The notes below the pieces were generated by a model. The model saw nothing but the letters and a program-made list of their open reading frames with translations, made no database searches and was not told the DNA's origin. 41,050 bases of DNA from JBFMGD01 sp040751775. Lineage in GTDB: Bacteria; Bacillota; Dethiobacteria; DTU022. Positions 1-7,609 of the stretch are shown piece by piece. The position numbers were made by a program, and so were the translations under genes. Location of the stretch: NCBI GenBank assembly GCA_040751775.1, contig JBFMGD010000024.1, positions 1 to 41,050 of the forward strand, in the 5' to 3' direction. How positions within the stretch are numbered: the first letter of the stretch is position 1; each line of letters starts with the position of its first letter.

Positions 1-107
1 CAACTCCACGCGGTTAATCTCTGTTGATTGAAGGCAAAGTCATCTGGAGGTATAACCGCCTCCGGCTTTTGGCCGGCTGGATTCAACTGTTTCTGCCGCG
101 TTACACC

Positions 108-136
108 TTGAATCCGCACAAAAAAAAGTGTATAAT
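108..136 (+). promoter_or_regulatory. sigma-A promoter of tRNA-Ser
   Basis: The -35 element TTGAAT (108-113) and the -10 element TATAAT (131-136) are 17 bases apart. Transcription would start near 143, about 25 bases before the tRNA. It may also serve the SRP RNA behind it. The first 107 bases hold a GC-rich hairpin (GGAGG 46-50 with CCTCC 59-63) but no gene I can identify. Confidence 0.75.
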
Positions 137-168
137 AACGGAGGTCAAGGTTGGTGTTTGTTGAACGT

Positions 169-264
169 GGAGAGATGGCTGAGTTGGTCGAAGGCGCTCG
201 CCTGGAAAGCGAGTAGATGAGGCAAAACCTTGTCTCGAGGGTTCGAATCCCTCTCTCTCCGCCA
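169..264 (+). tRNA. tRNA-Ser (anticodon GGA)
   Basis: The acceptor stem pairs GGAGAGA at the 5' end with TCTCTCC, followed by discriminator G and an encoded CCA (262-264). The anticodon stem CTCGC/GCGAG encloses the loop CTGGAAA, which gives anticodon GGA for UCC and UCU codons. A long variable arm typical of class II serine tRNAs precedes the T arm (GGGTTCGAATCCC). A serine tRNA and the SRP RNA lie in the same place upstream of dnaX in B. subtilis. Confidence 0.96.
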
Positions 265-274
265 CTTTTATAGC

Positions 275-549
275 TTGGCCGTGCTAGACGGGGAGGTAGC
301 GGTGCCCTGAATCCGCAATCCGCTATAGCGGGGTTGAATCCCTGCCCCCGGCTTCGCAGTTTTTGGGGACAGCACCCGGTAAGTGGTGACGAAAGCCCGG
401 TCCCGTGCGGCGCAAGCTCATAAACCCCGTCAGGTCCGGAAGGAAGCAGCGGTAAGTGGGTTTTTGCGGGTGCCACGGGGCTGCCGGGCTGGAGCTAACT
501 GCCTGGCCGGCGCCTGGGGACGGAGGCCAAAGGCAGGTGCACGGCCTTA
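275..549 (+). ncRNA. ffs: signal recognition particle RNA, large Firmicute type
   Basis: This is the RNA scaffold of the signal recognition particle, which binds Ffh and targets membrane and secreted proteins. The conserved helix 8 core with GTCAGGTCCGGAAGGAAGCA lies near 430-450. The Alu-domain sequence GTGCTAGACGGGGAGG starts at 281. The ends pair: GGCCGTGC (277-284) matches GCACGGCC (539-546). A T-rich stretch follows at about 549-558 and probably terminates transcription. The length of about 275 nt fits the B. subtilis-type scRNA with an Alu domain, not the short 4.5S form. The exact ends are estimates from the pairing. Confidence 0.93.
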
Positions 550-603
550 TTATTTTTTATACAGGCAATCATTGAATCATAAGAGGTTGAGGTGTGAATA
601 CAG

Positions 604-2349
604 ATGGCTTACTTGAGCCTGTACCGTCGACGGCGACCTCTTACTTTCTCCGGGATGACGGGGCAGGAGCATGTGGCCCGCACTTTAAGCCATGCCCTCG
701 CCCGGGGGCAGTTGGCGCACGCCTACCTGTTTTGCGGTCCGCGTGGGACGGGCAAAACTACTGCCGCCAAAATTTTGGCCAGAGCCGTTAACTGCAACCG
801 GTATCCCGTTCCTGAACCCTGCGGGAGTTGCATTTCCTGTCGCGATATCGCAGCCGGTGTAGCCATGTCCGTTATTGAAATGGATGCCGCTTCCAACCGT
901 GGCATCGAAGAGATCAGGGAACTGCGGGAACGGACCCGCTATGCCAGCAGTGACAGCCGGTTTAAGGTTTATATCATTGATGAAGCGCATATGTTAACGA
1001 ATGAAGCCTGTAACGCCTTTCTAAAAACGTTGGAAGAACCTCCGGCCGGCGTTATTTTTATATTGGCCACGACCGACGCTTCGCGATTGCCATCCACTGT
1101 AGTCTCTCGCTGCCAACGTTTTGATTTTCATCTTCTCCGGGCTGATCAAATCATGCAGCATCTTCAGGAGATTGTCAGGGAAGAGGGATGGCAGGCTGAA
1201 GAAGAAGCTTTACGCCTGATTTCGCGGCTCGCGGAAGGTTCCATGCGAGATGCCCTGGGACTCCTGGAGCAATGCCAGGCCTACGGGGAAGAGATTGTGA
1301 CGGCCGACCATGTCCGTACGGTTACCGGGGTTACCCGGGTGGAAACCCTTGCGGCGTTGATTGATGCCGCCGCAGCCGGAGATCTGGATAGCGGTATCAG
1401 CGTATTACAGCAGATTACCTACAGCGGCCGTGATCTGGTCCTCCTTTTGCGTGATCTTACATTTTTTTTCAGCCGCCTGCTCTTAAGCGGTACGACAGAA
1501 GGGCCTCGCCTTGAAGAGAGTTACTTCGGTTTTGAACAGACGTTAAAGCGGTTCCGGGGTCATTTTCCCAAAGAAGCGCTTCTTGATGTGGTGGCGCTGC
1601 TGCATCAGGTCAGCGGAGAGATTCGGCATGCCCACTCTCCGCAGTTTGTCCTGGAAGTGGCGTTTATCCGGATGCTCCGCTTGTTGAACAGGCCGGTGAA
1701 GCACAAACTGCCGGCTTCGGCGGAGCCGGTTCCCGCCAAGCCCGCTTCGCTAGAACCGCCTCCTGCAAAAAAGGAGACGCTGCAGGTTGAGGCTGTCGAA
1801 CCTACCCCGGTAAAAAGCGCTGCCGTTGTAAAAGAGCCGCGGTGCCCGGAGCCCGCCCTGGAAGCCTGTCAGGTTTCGTCCGGTGCCGCATCGAAGACCG
1901 CTGACTGCGGAGTTCCGGCACAGTTTTGGACCCGGCTTCTGCAGGAAGTGAAAAGAGGACAGTCCAGCACACATGACTATTTGCGCGCCGCAAAAAAGCA
2001 CGCCTGGCAAGGCGACCTCCTCATCCTTACATATTCCGAAGGGGATGACAAGGGAGTTTTTTCCGCCGCGCGCATCGTGGAGAAAAGTCACCGCCTGCTG
2101 GTCGAAGAGGCGCTCCACAAGTTATGCGCCAGGCCTATCCGGATCAAGGCGGTTGTATCGGACGCACTTGAGGTCAATACGGTTCAGGCGGCGGAGGAGA
2201 CGGCAGCAGCCGGGGGGGAGTTTTACGAAGCGGCAGCGGTTGAACCCAACGTAACAAAAGAAGAAAACATGGACGAACTGGCCTTTGACGAGGTAGTGAA
2301 AATGTTCAACGGGCAGGTCGTTGATACCCGGGACAAGGAGGATTATTAG
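604..2349 (+). CDS. dnaX: DNA polymerase III subunits gamma/tau
   Basis: This is the clamp-loader ATPase of the replicative polymerase; the full product is tau-like. The 581-residue protein has a Walker A motif GPRGTGKT (45-52) and four zinc-binding cysteines (64, 73, 76, 79). It also has Walker B IIDEAH and the sensor motif SRC. A proline/alanine/lysine-rich linker begins near residue 375 and leads to the C-terminal tau region. The ATG has GAGGTG 9 bases upstream. It heads dnaX-ybaB-recR; ybaB starts 3 bases after the dnaX stop. Codons 389-390 form a slippery AAA-AAG in the linker and may cause a programmed -1 shift (separate entry). Confidence 0.97.
   Translation: MAYLSLYRRRRPLTFSGMTGQEHVARTLSHALARGQLAHAYLFCGPRGTGKTTAAKILARAVNCNRYPVPEPCGSCISCRDIAAGVAMSVIEMDAASNRGIEEIRELRERTRYASSDSRFKVYIIDEAHMLTNEACNAFLKTLEEPPAGVIFILATTDASRLPSTVVSRCQRFDFHLLRADQIMQHLQEIVREEGWQAEEEALRLISRLAEGSMRDALGLLEQCQAYGEEIVTADHVRTVTGVTRVETLAALIDAAAAGDLDSGISVLQQITYSGRDLVLLLRDLTFFFSRLLLSGTTEGPRLEESYFGFEQTLKRFRGHFPKEALLDVVALLHQVSGEIRHAHSPQFVLEVAFIRMLRLLNRPVKHKLPASAEPVPAKPASLEPPPAKKETLQVEAVEPTPVKSAAVVKEPRCPEPALEACQVSSGAASKTADCGVPAQFWTRLLQEVKRGQSSTHDYLRAAKKHAWQGDLLILTYSEGDDKGVFSAARIVEKSHRLLVEEALHKLCARPIRIKAVVSDALEVNTVQAAEETAAAGGEFYEAAAVEPNVTKEENMDELAFDEVVKMFNGQVVDTRDKEDY
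1767..1803 (+). promoter_or_regulatory. candidate -1 frameshift site in dnaX
   Basis: The heptamer A-AAA-AAG (1767-1773) is in the phase needed for -1 slippage and has the same sequence as the E. coli dnaX site. In the -1 frame, five codons (Gly-Asp-Ala-Ala-Gly) follow before TGA at 1788-1790, giving a product of about 395 residues that ends after the ATPase and collar region. A small hairpin (AGGTTGA 1784-1790 against TCGAACCT with one bulged G, ending 1803) begins 10 bases downstream. The stem is weaker and farther away than in E. coli, and no upstream SD-like enhancer is clear, so efficiency is uncertain. Confidence 0.55.
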
Positions 2350-2352
2350 GTG

Positions 2353-2670
2353 ATGAGCAATGGTATGGGCAAGATGATGAAACAGCTGCAAAAGATGCAG
2401 TCGCAGATGACCAAGCTGCAGGAAGACCTGGCCAGACGAACAGTACAGAGTTCAAGCGGGGGTGGTATGGTCAGAGTAGAAGCCAACGGGCAAAAAGAGC
2501 TGGTATCGGTGCAGATAGACCCGGAGGTGCTGACGGAAGAGAACAGGGAAATGCTGGAAGACCTGGTGCTGGCCGCTGTAAACGAGGCTTTAAAACGGGT
2601 TGACGAGATGGCGGCGGCGGAGATGCAAAAAATTACCGGTGGCCTTGATCTTCCTCCGGGGCTGGTATAA
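2353..2670 (+). CDS. ybaB: YbaB/EbfC nucleoid-associated protein
   Basis: Members of this family are small dimeric DNA-binding proteins, nearly always found between dnaX and recR, as here. The 105-residue product starts with a Met/Lys/Gln-rich helix typical of the family (about residues 1-32). The conserved beta core contains GGGMVRVEANGQKELVSVQI. The RBS AAGGAGG (2335-2341) fits either GTG at 2350 or ATG at 2353; I take the ATG. It probably acts in DNA organisation or repair, but the exact role of the family is not settled. Confidence 0.93.
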   Translation: MSNGMGKMMKQLQKMQSQMTKLQEDLARRTVQSSSGGGMVRVEANGQKELVSVQIDPEVLTEENREMLEDLVLAAVNEALKRVDEMAAAEMQKITGGLDLPPGLV

Positions 2671-2689
2671 CCGGATTGAGGGATAAACC

Positions 2690-3286
2690 ATGACTTATCC
2701 GGAGCCGCTCCAAAAACTGGTTGAGGGGCTGTGCCGTTTCCCCGGTATTGGACCAAAAACGGCCCAGCGGCTGGCTTTTTTCTTGCTCGGTCTTTCCCGG
2801 CAAGAGGTTGTCGGGATCGCCCGGGCCATGGTTGAGGCCAAGGATAAATTGAAGTTCTGTCCCCGTTGCGGTTGTCTCACTGAGCTTGAGATATGCCGGT
2901 TTTGTACTGATCAGCGCCGCGAACAGAGCCTGTTATGTGTGGTGCAGGAAACGCGCGATGTGCTGGTCCTGGAGAGAACGGGTCAGTATCACGGTCTCTA
3001 TCACGTTCTGCACGGCGCACTTTCACCGTTGGACGGTATCGGTCCGGAAGAGCTTCACCTGTCCTTGTTGATCCAGCGCATCTCTGAGCAGGGGATTCGA
3101 GAAATCATAATTGCGACCAATCCCAATGTTGAGGGTGACGCCACTGCGGCCTACCTGGCCCGCCTGGTTAAGCCGTTGGGCGTCAAGGTAACTCGCATCG
3201 CTTTCGGTCTCCCGGTAGGTGGAGATCTGGAATACGCCGATGATTTAACGCTCAGTCGATCCCTGGAGGGGCGCCGTGAGATGTAG
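2690..3286 (+). CDS. recR: recombination mediator RecR
   Basis: RecR works with RecO (and RecF) to load RecA on single-stranded DNA gaps. The 198-residue length is standard. The order is a helix-hairpin-helix near the N-terminus (FPGIGPKTAQRLA), a C4 zinc finger (CPRCG ... CRFC, about residues 57-72), and a Toprim domain ending with the conserved ATNPNVEGDATAAYL segment. The ATG has GAGGGA upstream. It is the last gene of the dnaX-ybaB-recR unit. The next conserved gene, yaaL, is displaced by the MmgE/PrpD insertion. Confidence 0.97.
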   Translation: MTYPEPLQKLVEGLCRFPGIGPKTAQRLAFFLLGLSRQEVVGIARAMVEAKDKLKFCPRCGCLTELEICRFCTDQRREQSLLCVVQETRDVLVLERTGQYHGLYHVLHGALSPLDGIGPEELHLSLLIQRISEQGIREIIIATNPNVEGDATAAYLARLVKPLGVKVTRIAFGLPVGGDLEYADDLTLSRSLEGRREM

Positions 3287-3327
3287 TTGTAAATGGACCG
3301 CTAATAGTGGGTCTTTACCTCTTCTTC

Positions 3328-3449
3328 GAAGATGTGTTCACAGCAGGTCGCCCCGTGAACCGGTGAAAGATGATCGACCCGTTCCAGGACACATCTTCCA
3401 TTACGTTGGAACTTGCACGGTTCTTCACATGGGTAATTCTGTTCCATGT
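3328..3449. repeat. intergenic region with nested inverted repeats
   Basis: A perfect 10-bp inverted repeat, GAAGATGTGT (3328-3337) and ACACATCTTC (3389-3398), encloses two shorter pairings: GTTCAC/GTGAAC (3336-3341, 3355-3360) and GGTCG/CGACC (3346-3350, 3375-3379). A second dyad, ACATGG/CCATGT (3427-3432, 3444-3449), follows. The segment separates recR from the inserted PrpD-family gene. It has no T-run directly after a stem, so it is not a classic terminator. It could be a small structured RNA, an operator, or a remnant of the insertion event. Confidence 0.4.
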
Positions 3450-3557
3450 TTGTAAGACTCCTTTTTTAGCTAGTTTTCCCCAAAGTAAAAGAGGGAATGT
3501 TTTTATTGATGCAGAACAATTTTGTAAAAAAAGACTGCTGGTAGGAGGTTGGGCGTC

Positions 3558-4883
3558 TTGATCGCATGGCGATTGGCCGAATATATTTCTAAAATCAGGT
3601 ATGCCGATTTACCGGATAGCGTTGTAACCATGGCTAAGAACTGCATTATTGACTGGATGGGCAGTGTTCTTACGGGGGCGGTCTATCCCCAAGCTCAAAA
3701 AGTGGGGAAGCTCTTTGAGCCGTGCGGAGGCGGTACCGCCTCCTGCTTAGGGACGGCGGTCAAGGTTCCACCGGTTTTCGCGGCTTTGTTTAACGGGGTG
3801 GCGGCGCATACGGTAGAGATGGATGACCTGCACCGGAAAACCATGCTTCATCCGGGCGCTGCGGTTATCTCTGCAGCCTGGTCGGCTGCTGAAGCAAGCG
3901 GCGCATCAGGTAAAGAGCTGATTACGGCTGTGGTTTTAGGTTACGATATTGCTATACGCACCGCGGAGGCTGTAGCCCCGTCTCATTTTGAATATTGGTA
4001 CCCCACCGGGACTTGCGGAGCTTTCGGCGCGGCAGCAGCTGCAGCGAGAGTCCTCGGCCTTGAAGCTTCTCAAATCGTCCATGCCCTTGGGAATGCCGGA
4101 ACCGAGGCCGCGGGATTGTGGGAGTTTCACCACGAACAGGCGATGAGCAAGCAGCTTCTTGCCGCCAAGGGGGCTATGAACGGCCTGATCGCGGCTTTGC
4201 TGGCCGGGGAAGGATTTACCGGTCCGTCTACCATATTTGAAGGCCCACAGGGTTTTCTGAAAGCGTATTCGCAGCAACCGCGACCTGCCATGCTTGAAGC
4301 CGGACTGGGGGAAAATTTTAAAATCATGGAGACCAGCTTCAAACTTTATCCTTCCGGGCGCCATACGCACGGCGGCATCGATCTGGCCTTACGCTTGCGG
4401 GACCGCGGGATCCGGCCCCAGGATGTTGAGTTAATCAGGATTAAGACATACCGCATGGGCCGGGAGCTGGTGAGTAACCCTGATCCGCGCAGTCCGGTTG
4501 AAGCCAGGTTTAGCCTGCCTTTCTGTGTAGCTGCCGCCCTGGTTAACGGTCATCCAACCCTGGAGTCATTTAGTGACGAGCTGCTTGATGACGATCAGCT
4601 GCGCCGGGTGATGGCTCATACCACGGTCGAAGTGGACCCTGAACTTGATTTGCTCTATCCAAACTACTGGCCGACTGTAATTGAGTTAATCGACAAGAGC
4701 AGCCATATCATCCGCGAGCGGGCTGATTACCCCAAAGGAGACCCCGAAAACCCCGCATCATCGGCGGAAATCCATGCCAAGTTTATCAAACTGGCTTCCG
4801 AAGTGCTAGGCCGTGAAAAGTCCGCACAGACCCTCGCGACACTGCTGCAGTTGGAACAGGTGGACAAAACTAACCTGATTTAA
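3558..4883 (+). CDS. MmgE/PrpD family protein
   Basis: This family includes 2-methylcitrate dehydratase (PrpD) and cis-aconitate decarboxylase-like enzymes; the substrate here cannot be told from sequence. The 441-residue product shows the family pattern: an N-terminal helical domain with MDDLHRKTMLHPGAAV (about residues 92-107), and later a SFKLYPSGRHTHGGID segment followed by the C-terminal lid. TTG at 3558 is the likely start because GTAGGAGG (3541-3548) lies 9 bases upstream; a TTG at 3549 would touch the RBS. No other methylcitrate-cycle gene is nearby, so a propionate role is not supported by context. A terminator-like hairpin follows. Confidence 0.88.
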   Translation: MIAWRLAEYISKIRYADLPDSVVTMAKNCIIDWMGSVLTGAVYPQAQKVGKLFEPCGGGTASCLGTAVKVPPVFAALFNGVAAHTVEMDDLHRKTMLHPGAAVISAAWSAAEASGASGKELITAVVLGYDIAIRTAEAVAPSHFEYWYPTGTCGAFGAAAAAARVLGLEASQIVHALGNAGTEAAGLWEFHHEQAMSKQLLAAKGAMNGLIAALLAGEGFTGPSTIFEGPQGFLKAYSQQPRPAMLEAGLGENFKIMETSFKLYPSGRHTHGGIDLALRLRDRGIRPQDVELIRIKTYRMGRELVSNPDPRSPVEARFSLPFCVAAALVNGHPTLESFSDELLDDDQLRRVMAHTTVEVDPELDLLYPNYWPTVIELIDKSSHIIRERADYPKGDPENPASSAEIHAKFIKLASEVLGREKSAQTLATLLQLEQVDKTNLI

Positions 4884-4918
4884 GATTCGGGTTAGACCGC
4901 AATAAAATCGCTTTTACA

Positions 4919-4950
4919 ACAGAAATGCCCCATTCTGGGGCATTTCTGTT
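4919..4950 (+). terminator. hairpin terminator after the PrpD-family gene
   Basis: AGAAATGCCCC (from 4921) pairs with GGGGCATTTCT (ending 4947) around a 5-base loop, with flanking bases extending the stem. The trailing sequence GTTCTCTCCTT is only moderately T-rich. It separates the inserted gene from yaaL-bofA. Confidence 0.7.
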
Positions 4951-4984
4951 CTCTCCTTGAATATTGTGAGCCGAAAACGGTTAT

Positions 4985-5013
4985 TAATATTTTTTACAGG
5001 CACGGCATAATAT
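4985..5013 (+). promoter_or_regulatory. possible sigma-E promoter for yaaL-bofA
   Basis: TAATATT (4985-4991) fits the sigma-E -35 consensus, and CATAATAT (5006-5013) partly fits the -10 consensus CATACAnT, with 14 bases between. bofA of B. subtilis is transcribed by mother-cell sigma-E, so this is plausible. A caution is that the expected start near 5020 falls inside the RBS AAGGAGGG (5017-5024), leaving almost no leader. Confidence 0.35.
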
Positions 5014-5030
5014 TCTAAGGAGGGAAAGCA

Positions 5031-5339
5031 GTGTTAAATATAATCAGGACATTTCTTTTAAATATTGCTACTGTTTTTTTCCCGGTTGAAGAGCAGGCAA
5101 CCAGGCAGGAACCGGAGGACTATTATAAAATAGTTGAACAAGCCCGCCGGGAATGGCAAAACGCGAAGCAGAGATTTGAACAAATCTCAGATCCTGATTT
5201 GATTGACCATGCTATCTATGCTATTGAATCAGCGGAGCGAAGGTATATCTACTTGTTGAAAAAAGCAAATAAAGAGGAACGGGTTATTCATACCGATCAT
5301 TTGACCGGGGTGTCATTCCCCCGGCCAGGAAAGGAGTAA
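5031..5339 (+). CDS. yaaL: YaaL family protein (DUF2508)
   Basis: A 102-residue protein of unknown function from the family found between recR and bofA in many spore-formers. The DUF2508 core spans about residues 33-84 and includes the pattern ISDPDLIDHAIYAIESAERR followed by YIYLLKKA. Residues 1-20 are hydrophobic and might associate with the membrane. The GTG start has AAGGAGGG 6 bases upstream. The gene ends 4 bases before bofA, so the two are almost certainly co-transcribed. Confidence 0.88.
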   Translation: MLNIIRTFLLNIATVFFPVEEQATRQEPEDYYKIVEQARREWQNAKQRFEQISDPDLIDHAIYAIESAERRYIYLLKKANKEERVIHTDHLTGVSFPRPGKE

Positions 5340-5343
5340 TCAG

Positions 5344-5619
5344 ATGATTGAACTGCCGGATTGGAATGTGATTGCGGCAGCTGTTTTCGGTCTATTCGTA
5401 ATCTATTTTTTATCGCGGGCCTTTTTTCGCCCCATAAAATTTCTTTTGGGCGCGCTGCTGCATCTGGTTCTGGGAGGCGCGGTAATATTTATCTACAATC
5501 TGGCCGGCGCGTTTTGGGGGCTTACCATAGGGTTGAATGTTTTCAGCGCTTTAGCTGTAGGGGTAATGGGTTTGCCGGGTTTGGCCATGCTGGTCGCTTT
5601 GCGGTATATTCTTATTTAA
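5344..5619 (+). CDS. bofA: BofA family integral membrane protein (sigma-K processing inhibitor)
   Basis: In B. subtilis, BofA sits in the outer forespore membrane with SpoIVFA and holds the protease SpoIVFB inactive, delaying pro-sigma-K processing. The 91-residue product has hydrophobic segments at about residues 9-26 and 33-60 and a C-terminal hydrophobic tail. The family signature GLNVFSALAVGVMGLPGLA lies near residues 61-79. The short C-terminus ending RYILI also matches the family. It follows yaaL directly. Whether SpoIVFA/FB exist in this organism cannot be seen here. Confidence 0.9.
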   Translation: MIELPDWNVIAAAVFGLFVIYFLSRAFFRPIKFLLGALLHLVLGGAVIFIYNLAGAFWGLTIGLNVFSALAVGVMGLPGLAMLVALRYILI

Positions 5620-5657
5620 GGTTGTTTCTGAAGATAATTCAGGCTTGATTTTCTCTA

Positions 5658-5690
5658 GCTCCCGGAAGCCTCTTCAGGGAGCATATTTAT
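5658..5690 (+). terminator. hairpin after bofA
   Basis: GCTCCC (5658-5663) pairs with GGGAGC (5677-5682), and inside it GAAG pairs with CTTC around CCT. The tail ATATTTAT is weakly T-rich. It most likely ends the yaaL-bofA transcript before the oxidoreductase operon. Confidence 0.5.
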
Positions 5691-5787
5691 GACTATTCTT
5701 CATCTGCATGGGCGGTCATATACATTTTCCTGCCGGGTTGGGGAAAAATCAAGGAAAGCCTTTATTATAAGCAGGGAGTGTGCCGCA

Positions 5788-6864
5788 ATGTCCAATCTGA
5801 CTGACCTGGAACGGAGTGCATTTATGACCGGCAACGAAGTCGTTGCCCAGGCCGCGTTAGCCGCCGGAGCAGAGTACATGTTTGGCTATCCAATTACTCC
5901 GCAAAACGAAATTATGCATTACTGGCGCCGCCTGGCCCCCGGGCACGGCCGGGGTTTTTTACAGACAGAAGATGAGCTTTCGGCCGGGTTCGCGCTGCTG
6001 GGCGCGGTAATCGGCGGTAAGGCCGCTTTCTCAGCCACCGCCGGGCCGGGTACGATTCTTTTTCAGGAATCGCTTTCCATGGCCGAAATGATGCGCCTGC
6101 CCGTGGTTGTAGTGGTACAGCAGCGTGGCGGCCCCTCCACGGCTACGGTGATCTATTCTCAGCAGGAGGTTACCTTAACTACATTTGGCGGAAACGGTGA
6201 GGGTTTGCGCTTTGTCTACTCCACCAGCAGCCACCAGGAGCTTTATAACTATACAATTAAGGCCTTTCATCAGGCCTGGCGCTTTCGCTTTCCCACCCTC
6301 GTCCTGGGGGACGGCTACCAGGCCAAAATGCGGGAAGCCCTGACACTGTATGAACCGGCATCAAACGGGCTCGGCCCGATTCCGGTGAAGCCGATACTGG
6401 GTGGGGCGGATCTCGCCAACGACGGTAAACCACTGTTGCATATGCGCAATGCTTTCAGCGTGGAAGAGGAACTGGCGGAGCTGTTGCGTGACCAGATTAA
6501 GGCGTACGAGTTGGCGACCGAAGAAATAGTAGAGTTTGAGTTTGTCGGGGAACCGGAAGCGGCGCTGCTTGTGGTGGCACATGGTATCGTCGGACGGGCG
6601 GCCCGTTACGCGGTAGCAGAGCTGCGCGCGGCGGGCAAGAAGGTAAATTTCTTCCGGCCGATTACTTTGCGTCCATTTCCCGAGAAGGCATTTCAGAACG
6701 CTCTCGAGGACAGCGGCCGGTCAGTGCTGGTGGTTGAATCGGCAGCGGGGCAGTTGGGTCGGATGGTTCGTTTAGCTGCGGGCAGTATAGAACGATTCGA
6801 TACCCTTTACCGGCCCGGTGTGGGGATAACCATGGAGGAGATCAAGGAGGCGATTCACCTGTGA
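5788..6864 (+). CDS. 2-oxoacid:ferredoxin oxidoreductase, alpha subunit
   Basis: This is the pyrimidine-binding/transketolase-C half of a CoA-acylating 2-oxoacid oxidoreductase that passes electrons to ferredoxin. The 358-residue product has the hallmark GYPITPQNEI and a glycine-rich ATAGPGTILFQESL region. A transketolase C-terminal-like domain with VVAHGIVGRAARYAV occupies about residues 235-358. ATG at 5788 is chosen for AGGGAG 9 bases upstream; a longer frame from 5689 lacks an RBS and adds non-family sequence. The set resembles KorA or VorB type enzymes; 2-oxoglutarate versus branched-chain 2-oxoacids cannot be decided. Its stop overlaps the beta start. Confidence 0.92.
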   Translation: MSNLTDLERSAFMTGNEVVAQAALAAGAEYMFGYPITPQNEIMHYWRRLAPGHGRGFLQTEDELSAGFALLGAVIGGKAAFSATAGPGTILFQESLSMAEMMRLPVVVVVQQRGGPSTATVIYSQQEVTLTTFGGNGEGLRFVYSTSSHQELYNYTIKAFHQAWRFRFPTLVLGDGYQAKMREALTLYEPASNGLGPIPVKPILGGADLANDGKPLLHMRNAFSVEEELAELLRDQIKAYELATEEIVEFEFVGEPEAALLVVAHGIVGRAARYAVAELRAAGKKVNFFRPITLRPFPEKAFQNALEDSGRSVLVVESAAGQLGRMVRLAAGSIERFDTLYRPGVGITMEEIKEAIHL

Positions 6865-7586
6865 GTGAGCTATCCATGCCGCTGAGCTGGAACCGGGAGA
6901 GCAAACCACACCGGTTCTGCCCTGGTTGCGGGCACGGCTTGGTCCTGAAAGCGCTGGGGCTGGCTGTGGACGAGCTGCGGTTGGCGGATCGGGTTACCTT
7001 TGCCTGCGATATCGGCTGTTCCCTTTTAGCCTGGGATTTTTTTAATTTTCCCTCCATGCAAACGCATCACGGCAGAACTATCCCGGTTATGGTTGGTTTA
7101 AAGAGGGCGGTTCCTGAAAGGATTGCCGTTGCTTATTTAGGTGACGGCGGGGGATACGCGATCGGTTTGCAGCACCTGGTCAGCTCGGCGCTGCGCGATG
7201 ACCCCGTCACGGTAATCCTGGTTAACAATACGGTTTACGCGATGACCGGCGGTCAGATGGCACCGACAACCCTGATCAATCAAAAGACAGAAACCTCACC
7301 TTTCGGCAGAGACAGCGGTGAGACAGGTACGCCGTTTAGAGGGCCGGAGGTTCTGTCCGCGGTGGTGTCGTCGGAAGCCTACCTGGCCAGGGGAACGGTC
7401 GCACAGGTGTTGAAACTAAAAAAAATGATTCAAAAAGGTTTGGAAACACAAATGAATGGGCACTTTGCTTTTGTGGAAGCACTGTCCACCTGCCCGACCA
7501 ACTGGCGAACCAACGCCGCGGCGACCTGGTCATTTTTGGAGCAGGATATGGGAGACTATTACCGGACTGGAGAAATCAGTCACTAA
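6861..7586 (+). CDS. 2-oxoacid:ferredoxin oxidoreductase, beta subunit
   Basis: The 241-residue TPP-binding subunit overlaps the alpha stop by 4 bases (GTGA), which indicates translational coupling. Cysteines 20 and 23 (CPGCGHG), 53 (DIGCS) and one near the C-terminus (STCPTNW) match the expected ligands of the [4Fe-4S] cluster. The TPP/Mg motif begins GDGGGYAIGLQHL and ends VNNTVYAMTGGQMAPTT. The MTGGQMAPTT form is frequent in ketoisovalerate-type enzymes, but substrate calls from this alone are unsafe. Confidence 0.93.
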   Translation: MSELSMPLSWNRESKPHRFCPGCGHGLVLKALGLAVDELRLADRVTFACDIGCSLLAWDFFNFPSMQTHHGRTIPVMVGLKRAVPERIAVAYLGDGGGYAIGLQHLVSSALRDDPVTVILVNNTVYAMTGGQMAPTTLINQKTETSPFGRDSGETGTPFRGPEVLSAVVSSEAYLARGTVAQVLKLKKMIQKGLETQMNGHFAFVEALSTCPTNWRTNAAATWSFLEQDMGDYYRTGEISH

Positions 7587-7609
7587 TATTTTTGCAGGGA
7601 GGTTCACTG

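Noticed and set aside
300..350. GAATCCGC-like text that recalls a c-di-AMP (ydaO) riboswitch
   Set aside because: It belongs to the Alu part of the SRP RNA, and the remaining ydaO core motifs are absent. No such motif was found before rlpA or yabE either.
383..616. 77-codon frame upstream of dnaX
   Set aside because: It lies largely inside the SRP RNA.
3370..3561. 63-codon frame between recR and the PrpD-family gene
   Set aside because: No RBS, no recognisable pattern, and it overlaps the inverted repeats and the real start of the next gene.
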